A stretch of DNA of 64,000 bases from Duganella margarita (GTDB lineage Bacteria; Pseudomonadota; Gammaproteobacteria; Burkholderiales; Burkholderiaceae_D), in contig NZ_WWCS01000007.1 in assembly GCF_009857535.1 (NCBI RefSeq), forward strand, positions 124,001-188,000, read 5' to 3'. Below are positions 9,166-17,185 of this stretch, piece after piece. The notes under the pieces are model-generated. The model saw nothing but the letters and a program-made list of their open reading frames with translations. It searched no databases and had not been told where the DNA came from. The translations under genes and the position numbers were made by a program. The stretch's first letter is position 1. Every line of letters begins with the position of its first letter.

Positions 9166-9651
9166 TTAGAAGTGCCCCATGAAGTGGCTATTGACCTGGT
9201 CGATCTCTTCACGGAGGTCTTTATGAAAGTCGCGTAAATAGACGTCCCCGTCTCTCAAGCGCTTCCACCCTTGGCGGTGAACGTTCGGATTGGGATCGTA
9301 TCGTCCTATGACCACTTCCTTGATTCCGGCAGCCGTAATCAAGTCGGCGCAACACTGCGTTTGCTGTCCGGGGCGCAGGTCTACACAAGGTTCAAGCGTC
9401 GCGTATAGGACCGCCTTTTTAAGGTTCACACCACGCTGCTGCGCCAACGCAATCGCTGCACGCTCAGCGTGCTGGCCTGTTGTTCGAAAACCCGTGGCAA
9501 CGATTTCTCCATCCACCACAATTGCCGCGCCCACCTTGATCTGCGTTTCGCTTTTCTTCATCTCCTCGATGGCGGCTAGCATGAATTCTTGGTCGGGGGC
9601 TTGGTGTGTCATCGGCGTAAGAGGAAAATGGCTCATGGAAGAGCATAACAT
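9166..9651 (-). CDS. RibD/CDA-type zinc-dependent deaminase
   Basis: A protein of about 161 residues with the cytidine deaminase-like fold. It has the zinc and proton-transfer motif HAERAAIAL, the second zinc motif LEPCVDLRPGQQTQCC with the two cysteines widely spaced as in RibD-type deaminases, and the following AAGIKEVVIGRYDPNPN strand that RibD-like proteins share. No reductase domain is attached, so a riboflavin role is unlikely. The start is uncertain (ATGs at 9651, 9636 and 9612, none with a good ribosome site). It lies in the same direction as the unknown gene and the Ntn-hydrolase-like gene. The substrate (free nucleotide or nucleic acid base) is not known. Confidence 0.8.
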   Translation of the reverse strand: MLCSSMSHFPLTPMTHQAPDQEFMLAAIEEMKKSETQIKVGAAIVVDGEIVATGFRTTGQHAERAAIALAQQRGVNLKKAVLYATLEPCVDLRPGQQTQCCADLITAAGIKEVVIGRYDPNPNVHRQGWKRLRDGDVYLRDFHKDLREEIDQVNSHFMGHF

Positions 9652-9780
9652 CTTGCCGAGCTGAAAAATACGCAAATTCTCAGCAATATAACAACCCAAG
9701 TATGGGAGTCTTGACACGTAACAGTGGCCGGCTGAAAAGGCAGACTGTGCACACGGGCGAATGGGGGCAAGGCGCGCGGG

Positions 9781-10447
9781 GTGCATTCCGAGCGGCTGAT
9801 GTTCGAACTGACCTCGAAGCGCAGGGCAGCGTTGCAGGCGGTGCTGATGGACCGCAGCGACGTGGCGTTGTGCTATCTGGCCTTGACCCTGTTGCGCGGG
9901 GCGCTGTCGGAACATGGCGGCCCAGGACCGGGGACGCTGGCCAAGATCACTGGCAGCAGACCGGCACTGGCCGAGGTGGCCGCGAAGGGAAACGCTGCCG
10001 CGCTGGTGGCACAGCGCAAGGCGGACCTGCCGGCGCGCCTTCCGGTCACGCGCGGCGACTGGCTGGCATGGCTGCAAGGCCAGCCGCAGGCGGTGGTGCT
10101 GGAACTGCTGGCGTTCTGCGTGGCGAGTACGCTGGACGCGACGCAGACGCGCGAAGGACCGGCGCCTGAGTTTGCGACGCTGGCGCAGGCGGTGCAGCTG
10201 GACATGGCGGACTGGTGGCAGGCCCGGGGCCGGCAACTACTTCGGGCAGGTGTCCAAGGAGTGGGTGTTGCAGGTGGTGGGCGAGGTGGCCGGTGCGCAG
10301 GTGGTGGTGCCGCTGGAGAGGCTGAGCAAGGCAGGCACGGCCGAGGCTGCTGAGCGACTGCTGGCCAAGCTGCGCTGGCTGCCGGCACCGCTGCGGGTGG
10401 CGCCGGCAACGGCTGCGAATGTGGGGGGCTGGTGGAGTAGCCGCTGA
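9781..10447 (+). pseudogene. ParB/RepB partition protein, C-terminal remnant with frameshift
   Basis: The reading from 9781 resembles the C-terminal part of ParB proteins of ICEs and plasmids: ELTSKRRAALQAVLMD, then an alpha-helical segment and SLDMA-like AVQLDMADWW. Near 10230 the frame must change to continue as NYFGQVSKEWVLQVVGE and ERLLAKLRWLPAPLR, the usual ParB tail. The N-terminal nuclease-like and HTH domains are absent. It is thus a decayed fragment. An intact parA-parB pair begins at 63.0 kb on the right of the window, so this copy is from an older or second element. Confidence 0.75.
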
Positions 10448-10504
10448 TGCCGCTGCGTGGCGCTGGGTCGCGCAGCGGTCTGTGTTGGCGCGGAAGGGTT
10501 TTGC

Positions 10505-10563
10505 TGCGTCAAAATGACGCAGTGTTTGCATTTTGACGCAACGCGGCCTATACTGGTTAGGCC
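10505..10563 (+). promoter_or_regulatory. Promoter and palindromic operator of the TacAT-type pair
   Basis: A sigma70-like promoter TTGCAT (10526-10531), 17-base spacer, TATACT (10549-10554) is flanked by palindromes. TGCGTCA-AAA-TGACGCA is at 10505-10521, with a further TGACGCA half-site inside the spacer (10534-10540). A second palindrome GGCCTA/TAGGCC spans the -10 box (10545-10563). This layout fits autoregulation by the antitoxin-toxin complex. The leader to the antitoxin ATG is about 130 bases. Confidence 0.6.
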
Positions 10564-10693
10564 GGTCAACAGTTGCTCTCTCCACGCGCCGCGGCGCTTC
10601 CCCTACGCAACTGGCGTTCCGCCACGCTTCCCCTTCCTTGTGTTCCGGCAGAGCGTGGCTGCAGGTGCCGCATGCGGCACGAAAGGGCAAGAC

Positions 10694-11020
10694 ATGAAAT
10701 CCACTGACGAGATCGAGCGCGCGGAACCGCGCGTCACCAACCGCATGCCGCAGGCGGTCGCGCAGAAGCTGCAGGAGGCGGCCGACCTGACCGGGGCCAC
10801 GCTGAACCAGTTCATGGTGCAGGCCTCGCTGGAGAAGGCGGAGCGCATCATCGATCGCGAGAAGACGATCCCGCTGTCGGCCAAGGATGCGGCCATGCTG
10901 CTGCACATGCTGGACAATCCTGCCAAGCCGAACGCGGCGCTGGCGCGGGCGTTCGAGCGCTTTACCCAAAGGGAGACTGAGAATGGCAACCAGAATCGTG
11001 GCGCTGGAGAGCATCCATGA
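10694..11020 (+). CDS. DUF1778-type antitoxin (TacA-like)
   Basis: A 108-residue antitoxin with an N-terminal ribbon-helix-helix region (VTNRMPQAVAQKLQEAADLTG, TLNQFMVQASLEKAERII) typical of DUF1778 proteins, and a C-terminal toxin-binding segment (PLSAKDAAMLLHML). It would bind its own promoter and neutralise the acetyltransferase toxin. Its last 38 bases overlap the toxin gene. The ATG at 10694 has a weak AAAGGGCAAG site before it. The tail beyond about residue 95 is unusually long because of the overlap. Confidence 0.9.
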   Translation: MKSTDEIERAEPRVTNRMPQAVAQKLQEAADLTGATLNQFMVQASLEKAERIIDREKTIPLSAKDAAMLLHMLDNPAKPNAALARAFERFTQRETENGNQNRGAGEHP

Positions 11021-11480
11021 TGTCGGCGCCTTCGACTGCGGCACGTCGGAGCTAAACTTCTTCCTGCAAACGACTGCCGGCCAACACCAGCGCAAGCTGA
11101 TTTCCAAGAGCTATGTGCTGATCGACGATGCAGCGCCGACCCGGGTGCTTGGGTATTACACGCTGGCGGTGAGGCGCATGGTGCTGAAGGAGGCGCTGCC
11201 GCCAGCGCTGGCGAAACGGCTGCCGCGCGAAGTGCCTGGTTTCACGCTGGCTCGGCTGGCGGTAGCGCAGGCGGCCCAGGGCCATGGTCACGGCGAGTAC
11301 CTGTTGCTGCACGCGATGGCACGCGCCGCGCGGGTGGCGAACGAGATCGGCGGCTACGCGCTGTTTGTCGACGCCAAGGATGCAGAGGTCGCAGTGTTCT
11401 ATCAGCGCTACGGCTTTGCCACATTGCCGGACGATCCCCTGACCCTGTGCCTGCCATTTGCCGACATGCCGGACTTTTAG
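10983..11480 (+). CDS. GNAT-family tRNA-acetylating toxin (TacT-like)
   Basis: A 165-residue GCN5-type acetyltransferase. It starts MATRIVALESIHDVGAFDCG, with the DCG..LN..L pattern of TacT/AtaT toxins, and carries the acetyl-CoA loop in AAQGHGHGEYLL and the catalytic tyrosine region FYQRYGF near the C-terminus. Family members acetylate aminoacyl-tRNAs and stop translation. It is coupled to the antitoxin by overlap. A GGGAGACTGAG ribosome site precedes the ATG at 10983. The specific tRNA target cannot be read from sequence. Confidence 0.9.
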   Translation: MATRIVALESIHDVGAFDCGTSELNFFLQTTAGQHQRKLISKSYVLIDDAAPTRVLGYYTLAVRRMVLKEALPPALAKRLPREVPGFTLARLAVAQAAQGHGHGEYLLLHAMARAARVANEIGGYALFVDAKDAEVAVFYQRYGFATLPDDPLTLCLPFADMPDF

Positions 11481-11532
11481 ACGGCTTGCTTCGCAGGCCG
11501 GCATTGCTGACCTGGCCAGACGGTGGCCTCGA

Positions 11533-14500
11533 TCAAAACGCGGCCTTCCAGCGGAAGCTGAAGATCAGGTCATGGTCGCCGTCCGGCGTCCATGACACAC
11601 TGAGTGCGTCGTCAGCCGTGTCACCTTGGACGCGCAGCACCTCGAGACAGGTGGCGGGCAGCACATAACAATCACCGTCCGGCGTGTCGAACTGGCAGAC
11701 CGGTGTGCCGTTGATATGTGCAAGGACATCGCCGACGCCGGGCTGTATGGCCACTCCTGGCGGAACCGGGCATTGCCAGAAGCCTGCTCCCCAATGCTCA
11801 TGTCGCAACACGTCGCTGAGTGGCGAGCGGCCCACCAGGATGATGGGCTGTGTGCTGCGCGCACGAAGTTCCGCACACACACCGGCCACTTGTTCGGCGA
11901 GCTGTTGCTTGTCCTCCGTGGACGGATCGTAGTTGTCGCGCCATCCTGGATTGTTGACCGCTGTCAGCGCTTGCGTATGGACCAGGTCGCGAAAGGCTTG
12001 GGCAAGTAGTGCTGTGCTGACCCTCTCCCCGATGGCTTCGGCGCTGTCAAGATAGTCAGAGGCAATCATTTCCAGATAGCGTTCACGACGAACTCGATAG
12101 CTTGTTCCTGCACCACCGGTCGCCAGTGTCCGGTCAAAGCGGATCTGCCGGATAGCCGATGGAACCGGCACGCGCTCAAACACCTCGATTGTCACCGCAC
12201 TCAGGAGGCCGGCGACTTTTGTGCGGTCAATTGACAACGCACGTACCGTCAAGCCGCGCTCTTTTATCGCCAGCCGTTCCAAGGTTCGCGCGGCGTCGGC
12301 AACGGCCGCCAGTGTTCCGGGCAGGTCGAGTTCCGCTGCGGGCGACCTACGCAGGTGGGCGATGGCGGCGGCGCTGTCAGCTGGGAAAGCGTCTGTTGCC
12401 ACCAAGGCGTGCAACGTCGCGCAATAACGTTCGACAGCCTGCAGACGTTCGATACTTAGCCACCAGTTTTGAATCAGGCGCTTGCTGTTGATGAGAGGGT
12501 TTCTATCAGCCGTCAGCGCGCTCAGCAGAATCGCAAGCGGGGCCTGCATCGATTCAAAATCCGCCCCGTTGCCGAAGCTTATGTAGGTCCAGCCCGACAC
12601 GGTGATTTCATTGCGATCGCGACTCAACCGCTCTGCGAACTGGTCCAGGCGATGGACGGGGCTGTCCACGCCGTGCAGCAAGGCCAGCGCCGCCGTCAGA
12701 ACGGCGTCGATGCTGTCCATGGACAGGGCCTGAATCTCGCCACCCGCTTGTTGGCGCTCGGCCCGTATCAGCTTGCCGGCGCAGAGCAGAGGCAGATTGT
12801 CGGGACTGGGATGGTCACTGGCGTTACGAATCAGCAGCAGCACCAGATACAAGCGCGTGCTTTCCCAGTAACGCCGGATGGCGAGGCTCAATGCCTGACC
12901 GGCAAACTCGCTGGTTACCTCGGCCTCGCCGTCCCACAAGCTTTGCTTCGCCGCCTCCCAGGATTTTCCCGACAACGTGATTGTGACGTGGCGCGTCCGG
13001 AAATCGCGCTCCAGTCTGTCATGCGGGAGCTCGGCGCGCCGGTTTCCCCACCACTTCAGGAAGCCGTCCAGTAGCCAGGTGGCGCCGACTATGTCGCCGC
13101 GCGCCACTGCTTGCATGAAAATGTAGGCCGAGTTCTCGATGTGCTTGGCATACACGTCGGCGCGCGCTGCCAGCACCTTCCATTTTTCGGCATCGCTGGC
13201 GCCGGTTGGCTGATCGATGGGTATGTAGACATGCCCCCAACTGCCGATAAGCGATACCACGGCGCCTTCATGTATTTTGTTCAGGGGAGCCACCAAGGTG
13301 CCTCCAAATGGCGGTCCGCCCTGTATGGCGCTGTCGGCGGCCTTGCGTAGCCACCAGGCGCCCAGCTGGCTGGCAAGCCTGAGGCAGACCAGTTGCGCTT
13401 CTGTGATCAGCGTCGCGGGTCTTGGAGGAATCCGTAGCGCAATCTTGGCCGGAATGGTGACCAGGGTTCGGTATAGCCGTGCATCTTCCTCTAGGCAAGC
13501 AATGGCGATCCGGCCGATTTCGATATACGGCTCCAACCAGGCATTGCTGAAACTATTCGCTCCCCAGCCATAGGGCGACGCATTGATCGCGGCGGCGTTG
13601 TCGACGGTCGCCTCCGGTGGCGTCACGCTGGCCAGCAGCAAGGTGGTATGCAGTTTCATCAGTTCTTTCAGACTTTCCTCGGCGGCGCCAAAGCGCTGCT
13701 GTTCCACCGCGACTTCTACTTCGCTGCCAATTTCTGCAAGCATGCGAGTGGTGGACAAGGACATTGTGTCGCGCCGTGCGGGTCCGTAGATGAACGCAGC
13801 GCCTACCAGCCAGCGCTCGAACCAGGTCAATGAGGGACCATTATCGACCTTGCACAGAGCCGCGTTGCCGCTGGCCGGATAACCTATCCGGGGAGGAAAC
13901 GACAAAACCGACGGCCGGCGCTCATCGGCCCACGCGCCGTTTGCCGCGCGCCGCGACCACGAAACGGCGACGACGCGGAGCAGATGCAAATGGACATCCA
14001 GCAGCACCACGTCGGTTTTGTTGCGACGGCACACTTGCGACTGGCCGTCGAGCAATCCGTGCATATGGACCTCTGGCGCGGGGGATCTCCCACCGGTGTA
14101 CTCGGACAGGCGCCATTCATCTTGCGCGGCATTGACGAACAGATGCTGTTTAACCGCCAATACCAGCTCGCTGCGAAGAACCAGGTCCACCGCAATCCGC
14201 GTGTATGCGCGGCGTTGTTCCTCTTCCTGGATGAAATGCATGGTGCGCCCCAGGAAGAAAGCTGTGAGCAGCACGTTGATCGTCAGCCAGGCACCGTTGG
14301 CGATGATCAGCGGTACGAAGCACTGCGCCAAGACTGCGGACGTCGCGTATGGACTGGCCAGGTATTGGATGCCCATGGCAATCAACAGCGCGATGGAGCT
14401 GGCGCCGGATGGCACCACACCCGAGTCAAGCAGATAGGCCCTGAGTGCAACAGTTGAATGCGCCTTCCGCTGCAACAAGATCGCGATGAAGGAGACGACG

Positions 14501-14853
14501 ATGGGGTATACCAGCGCCACGATGGTCGCCTGCACGCTCCAGGGTACGCTGGCGAAGGCTGAAATGTCGAAGTCTGGGCGCAGGGCCGGAACGGGCAGGG
14601 TGGGCCACCAACTGTTCTGGCGTGTGCATATGCGCGAGATCAGGGCCGCCAGCAGCCCGATCGCGAAGCTGAACATGACCGGGTGTTCGGTACCCCAGAT
14701 GAGAAGACGGCGAAAGCGGCTGTAGCGAAGGATGCGATGGGTATCATTGTCCCTCGTCCAGGACCGGACCTCGCGACGGGCGCGCGGTTCAAGCTGTCCG
14801 CTGAGCCCGAATGGCAGGCAATTGAGTAGGCGTGCAAGCAAAGCGTTCCTCAC
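11533..14853 (-). CDS. Unknown large membrane-anchored protein (1106 residues)
   Basis: I do not recognise this family. The N-terminal 220 residues contain four or five hydrophobic segments (around PVMFSFAIGLLAALI, TIVALVYPIVVSFIAIL, SIALLIAMGIQYLA and FVPLIIANGAWLTINVLL), preceded by a basic stretch, and then a cytoplasmic tail of almost 900 residues. The tail is mostly alpha-helical in appearance and has no Walker, protease or nuclease motif that I can see. It ends with a beta-rich domain (about 1010-1106, e.g. VGDVLAHINGTPVCQF), possibly a carbohydrate- or PDZ-like module. It stands alone on its strand. The divergent intergenic region 14854-15212 separates it from a small gene. Confidence 0.6.
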   Translation of the reverse strand: MRNALLARLLNCLPFGLSGQLEPRARREVRSWTRDNDTHRILRYSRFRRLLIWGTEHPVMFSFAIGLLAALISRICTRQNSWWPTLPVPALRPDFDISAFASVPWSVQATIVALVYPIVVSFIAILLQRKAHSTVALRAYLLDSGVVPSGASSIALLIAMGIQYLASPYATSAVLAQCFVPLIIANGAWLTINVLLTAFFLGRTMHFIQEEEQRRAYTRIAVDLVLRSELVLAVKQHLFVNAAQDEWRLSEYTGGRSPAPEVHMHGLLDGQSQVCRRNKTDVVLLDVHLHLLRVVAVSWSRRAANGAWADERRPSVLSFPPRIGYPASGNAALCKVDNGPSLTWFERWLVGAAFIYGPARRDTMSLSTTRMLAEIGSEVEVAVEQQRFGAAEESLKELMKLHTTLLLASVTPPEATVDNAAAINASPYGWGANSFSNAWLEPYIEIGRIAIACLEEDARLYRTLVTIPAKIALRIPPRPATLITEAQLVCLRLASQLGAWWLRKAADSAIQGGPPFGGTLVAPLNKIHEGAVVSLIGSWGHVYIPIDQPTGASDAEKWKVLAARADVYAKHIENSAYIFMQAVARGDIVGATWLLDGFLKWWGNRRAELPHDRLERDFRTRHVTITLSGKSWEAAKQSLWDGEAEVTSEFAGQALSLAIRRYWESTRLYLVLLLIRNASDHPSPDNLPLLCAGKLIRAERQQAGGEIQALSMDSIDAVLTAALALLHGVDSPVHRLDQFAERLSRDRNEITVSGWTYISFGNGADFESMQAPLAILLSALTADRNPLINSKRLIQNWWLSIERLQAVERYCATLHALVATDAFPADSAAAIAHLRRSPAAELDLPGTLAAVADAARTLERLAIKERGLTVRALSIDRTKVAGLLSAVTIEVFERVPVPSAIRQIRFDRTLATGGAGTSYRVRRERYLEMIASDYLDSAEAIGERVSTALLAQAFRDLVHTQALTAVNNPGWRDNYDPSTEDKQQLAEQVAGVCAELRARSTQPIILVGRSPLSDVLRHEHWGAGFWQCPVPPGVAIQPGVGDVLAHINGTPVCQFDTPDGDCYVLPATCLEVLRVQGDTADDALSVSWTPDGDHDLIFSFRWKAAF

Positions 14854-15212
14854 CGATATTCTGAGAAATCTGATTGTACCTTTATTAATTATTGTCGCCG
14901 AAAGGCGGGGCGGCGGCCTGCGGCCTTAGCCGCTGTCCGCAAAGGCGCGCAGGGGGGGGGCGAAGAGCGGTGAATGTTCTACGTTACGTTTGACCTGAAT
15001 CAAGATGTCCAGTAATTACGATACGATCATTTGGAATGGCCGACGAAAAACGCATATGCATTCTTTGTTTGAATGGGGCGTGAATCGCAATCTACTGGCA
15101 AGCGACCGACACGCCGGCAACCATCGTGACGTGGTCTGCGTGGATCCAGGCCAGCGTATCGCTGATGTCATCGCAATGTTCACACAAGATATTTTAAAAG
15201 TGAGGAACAAAT

Positions 15213-15485
15213 ATGAAGCTGTCCCCCGAAATGGAAAAGGTGCGCGCATCGGTATTCCCTGATCTGTCGGCAGACGATTACATGGCGCTGCTGGAACGCA
15301 ATCGCGCGCGATTCAACGCATTACCGCCCGATGAACAGCGGAGAATACGCGAGCAGCTTGACGCATTGGAGCGGGAGGATGTGAGCTTTCATGCGGAGCA
15401 GCGCCGCAAGATGGCGGAGATCCAGGCGAAAAACGCGATCGAAAAACCCGAGTGGCAGGCCAAGCGTGGGCATGCGGACGGATGA
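15213..15485 (+). CDS. Unknown small helical protein (90 residues)
   Basis: A charged, probably all-helical protein (MKLSPEMEKVRASVFPD, then a long RFNALPPDEQRRIREQLDALERED stretch broken here only by a proline) with no membrane segment. GTGAGGA seven bases upstream of the ATG supports the start. It is divergent from the 1106-residue membrane protein gene and converges on the gene at 15655-16284. No function can be assigned. Confidence 0.55.
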   Translation: MKLSPEMEKVRASVFPDLSADDYMALLERNRARFNALPPDEQRRIREQLDALEREDVSFHAEQRRKMAEIQAKNAIEKPEWQAKRGHADG

Positions 15486-15654
15486 ACCCACGGCAGTCTG
15501 CAGATGCCAACGCCGCCACCGCAGGCGCAACACAAGTTCGAATCCGGCGCGATATGCATCTATCGGCAATACCTTGTCGAAGCCGCGACTGACGATGCTG
15601 GCGCAACTGGCGTTTGCTGCGTTGCTGCCATCATTGCCGTTGCAGGCAATCCCT

Positions 15655-16284
15655 CTAGTGAGGCTGCCGCGATAGCCAAGTTCGCCTGACCTTGGCTGAG
15701 AAAAATTCTTCGACCTGGCTGACGGCGGCATCAATTTTCTTTGAAAACGCGTCATCTTCCGCCATCCGGTAAATGATCTCGTTGTTCTCTTGCAATCGTT
15801 CCGGGTTGCGGTCAATCTCTGCGCCAGGTCCGCCATAAGCACCCTTCAGCCAGAAGTGATACCAGATCGCGGCGCGTATTTCTGCGATTATTTTATGCAG
15901 CCCTTCAAAACAGTGATGCGCGGGGGCTTGCCAGATCACTCGGGCCTTTAGCCGAATCGTCTGCAATTCCGCCCACTTCATGTGAACAGCGTTCATTCTT
16001 TCGCCGTAGATATTCTGTTCTTCCTGTATTCTGTTGCCCGCTTCAACTTCTTCCTTGCGCAGAAAGAGCATGGGGCTGCGTACTTCCTGGAGCAACTGCT
16101 GCACCTCGTAGGCAAGGTGCAGTGCGTTCGTCGCCAAAGCATATTCGCTGGTGCCTTGCAGTTGCCGCCTCCACGTGGTGAGGCCAATGGCGGCAAGCAC
16201 GATGGTGGACACGGTGCCCAGTATGGACACGACGTCCCTGGTCAGCGCCCAGTCGACTCCTGATAGCGTCAAGCAGAAAATCAT
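15655..16284 (-). CDS. Unknown protein with one N-terminal membrane helix
   Basis: A 209-residue protein. An N-terminal hydrophobic segment (VVSILGTVSTIVLAAIGL, about 18-35) is followed by WRRQ, so the protein is probably inserted with its C-terminus in the cytoplasm. The rest is helical and includes a coiled-coil-like stretch around residues 55-100. No catalytic motif is visible. It lies 21 bases after the gene at 16306-16995 and is probably cotranscribed. GGGGAACG before the ATG may be its ribosome site. Confidence 0.6.
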   Translation of the reverse strand: MIFCLTLSGVDWALTRDVVSILGTVSTIVLAAIGLTTWRRQLQGTSEYALATNALHLAYEVQQLLQEVRSPMLFLRKEEVEAGNRIQEEQNIYGERMNAVHMKWAELQTIRLKARVIWQAPAHHCFEGLHKIIAEIRAAIWYHFWLKGAYGGPGAEIDRNPERLQENNEIIYRMAEDDAFSKKIDAAVSQVEEFFSAKVRRTWLSRQPH

Positions 16285-16305
16285 CAGCGTTCCCCGGTGC
16301 GTGAA

Positions 16306-16995
16306 TCAGGTCTCATCGTTGGTCGAGGTGGGCGGTGCGCCCGGGGTAATCGTCAGGCTGGCGGACATCGTCAGGCGCGCAACACCTTGCGGCTTGCGCG
16401 GCGAATTCACCTCGTGGTGGGGAAAGAACACGCACAGGTCGAGGTATAGCGTGGTGATGATTTCATGCAGATCTTTAAACGACATTTTCAGTGCGCGTAG
16501 TGCCATCCCGGAACCGTCGGCTGTGACCCCCACAATGATGGGACCATCGCCGGTCTGCCCGGATGCCAGTTGTTGATGCATGTGTTCCTGCTGCCGGCGG
16601 AATTCGTTCAGACGCGGGCGCTGAGGCAATGCCAGCACGCGAGCCTGAATCGGCTCGCTCCTGGACAGGGCGTGAAGACATACCACGGCTTTTTCCAGCG
16701 CAGTGATGCAGTCTTCCATCGCTAGGGCAAAGTCGAAAATATGCAATTGGCGTCCCTGCGCCAATTCTGTTGCTGGGCGCTGCGCCTCGACCAGCTGCTG
16801 CTGAATCAGTGTGCGCGCCTCGCTGTAGTGTCTGCCCGCCTTGACCAGGCAATGCACCAGCCAGGTCCGCCACTTGCGCTTTTCCGGCGAAACATCCTGC
16901 TCGACGACGAAGATGCCGAGCAGTTGACTTTGTGAACGTAAGCCCTCGATGTTCACGTTCAGTTCCGGCATGCCATTTTTTGATTGATCGGACAT
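16306..16995 (-). CDS. Unknown soluble protein (229 residues)
   Basis: A soluble, helical protein with no motif I can name. The N-terminal part (ELNVNIEGLRSQSQLLG) and a central QEHMHQQLASGQ stretch are polar. The segment GDGPIIVGVTADGSG resembles a beta hairpin. The final 20 residues are Thr/Pro-rich. It is the middle gene of a three-gene run on the minus strand (17186-18319, this gene, 15655-16284), although 190 bases separate it from the upstream gene. Confidence 0.55.
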   Translation of the reverse strand: MSDQSKNGMPELNVNIEGLRSQSQLLGIFVVEQDVSPEKRKWRTWLVHCLVKAGRHYSEARTLIQQQLVEAQRPATELAQGRQLHIFDFALAMEDCITALEKAVVCLHALSRSEPIQARVLALPQRPRLNEFRRQQEHMHQQLASGQTGDGPIIVGVTADGSGMALRALKMSFKDLHEIITTLYLDLCVFFPHHEVNSPRKPQGVARLTMSASLTITPGAPPTSTNDET

Positions 16996-17185
16996 AGGTA
17001 AAGAGTATTGGATAGGAAAAATTGCGATTACCAGGCAAGTTGATGTGCGGGTGCCAGCTCACCCCGACATTACTGCCATGTAGTTTGCTATCACGAAACG
17101 CCGCTGGCAGCCAGACGGCGACATGTCGCTGGACGGCGTGGCCTCCGCGTGCGGATGCCAGTGCCTCCGGCATGGGGCGTCTTCT

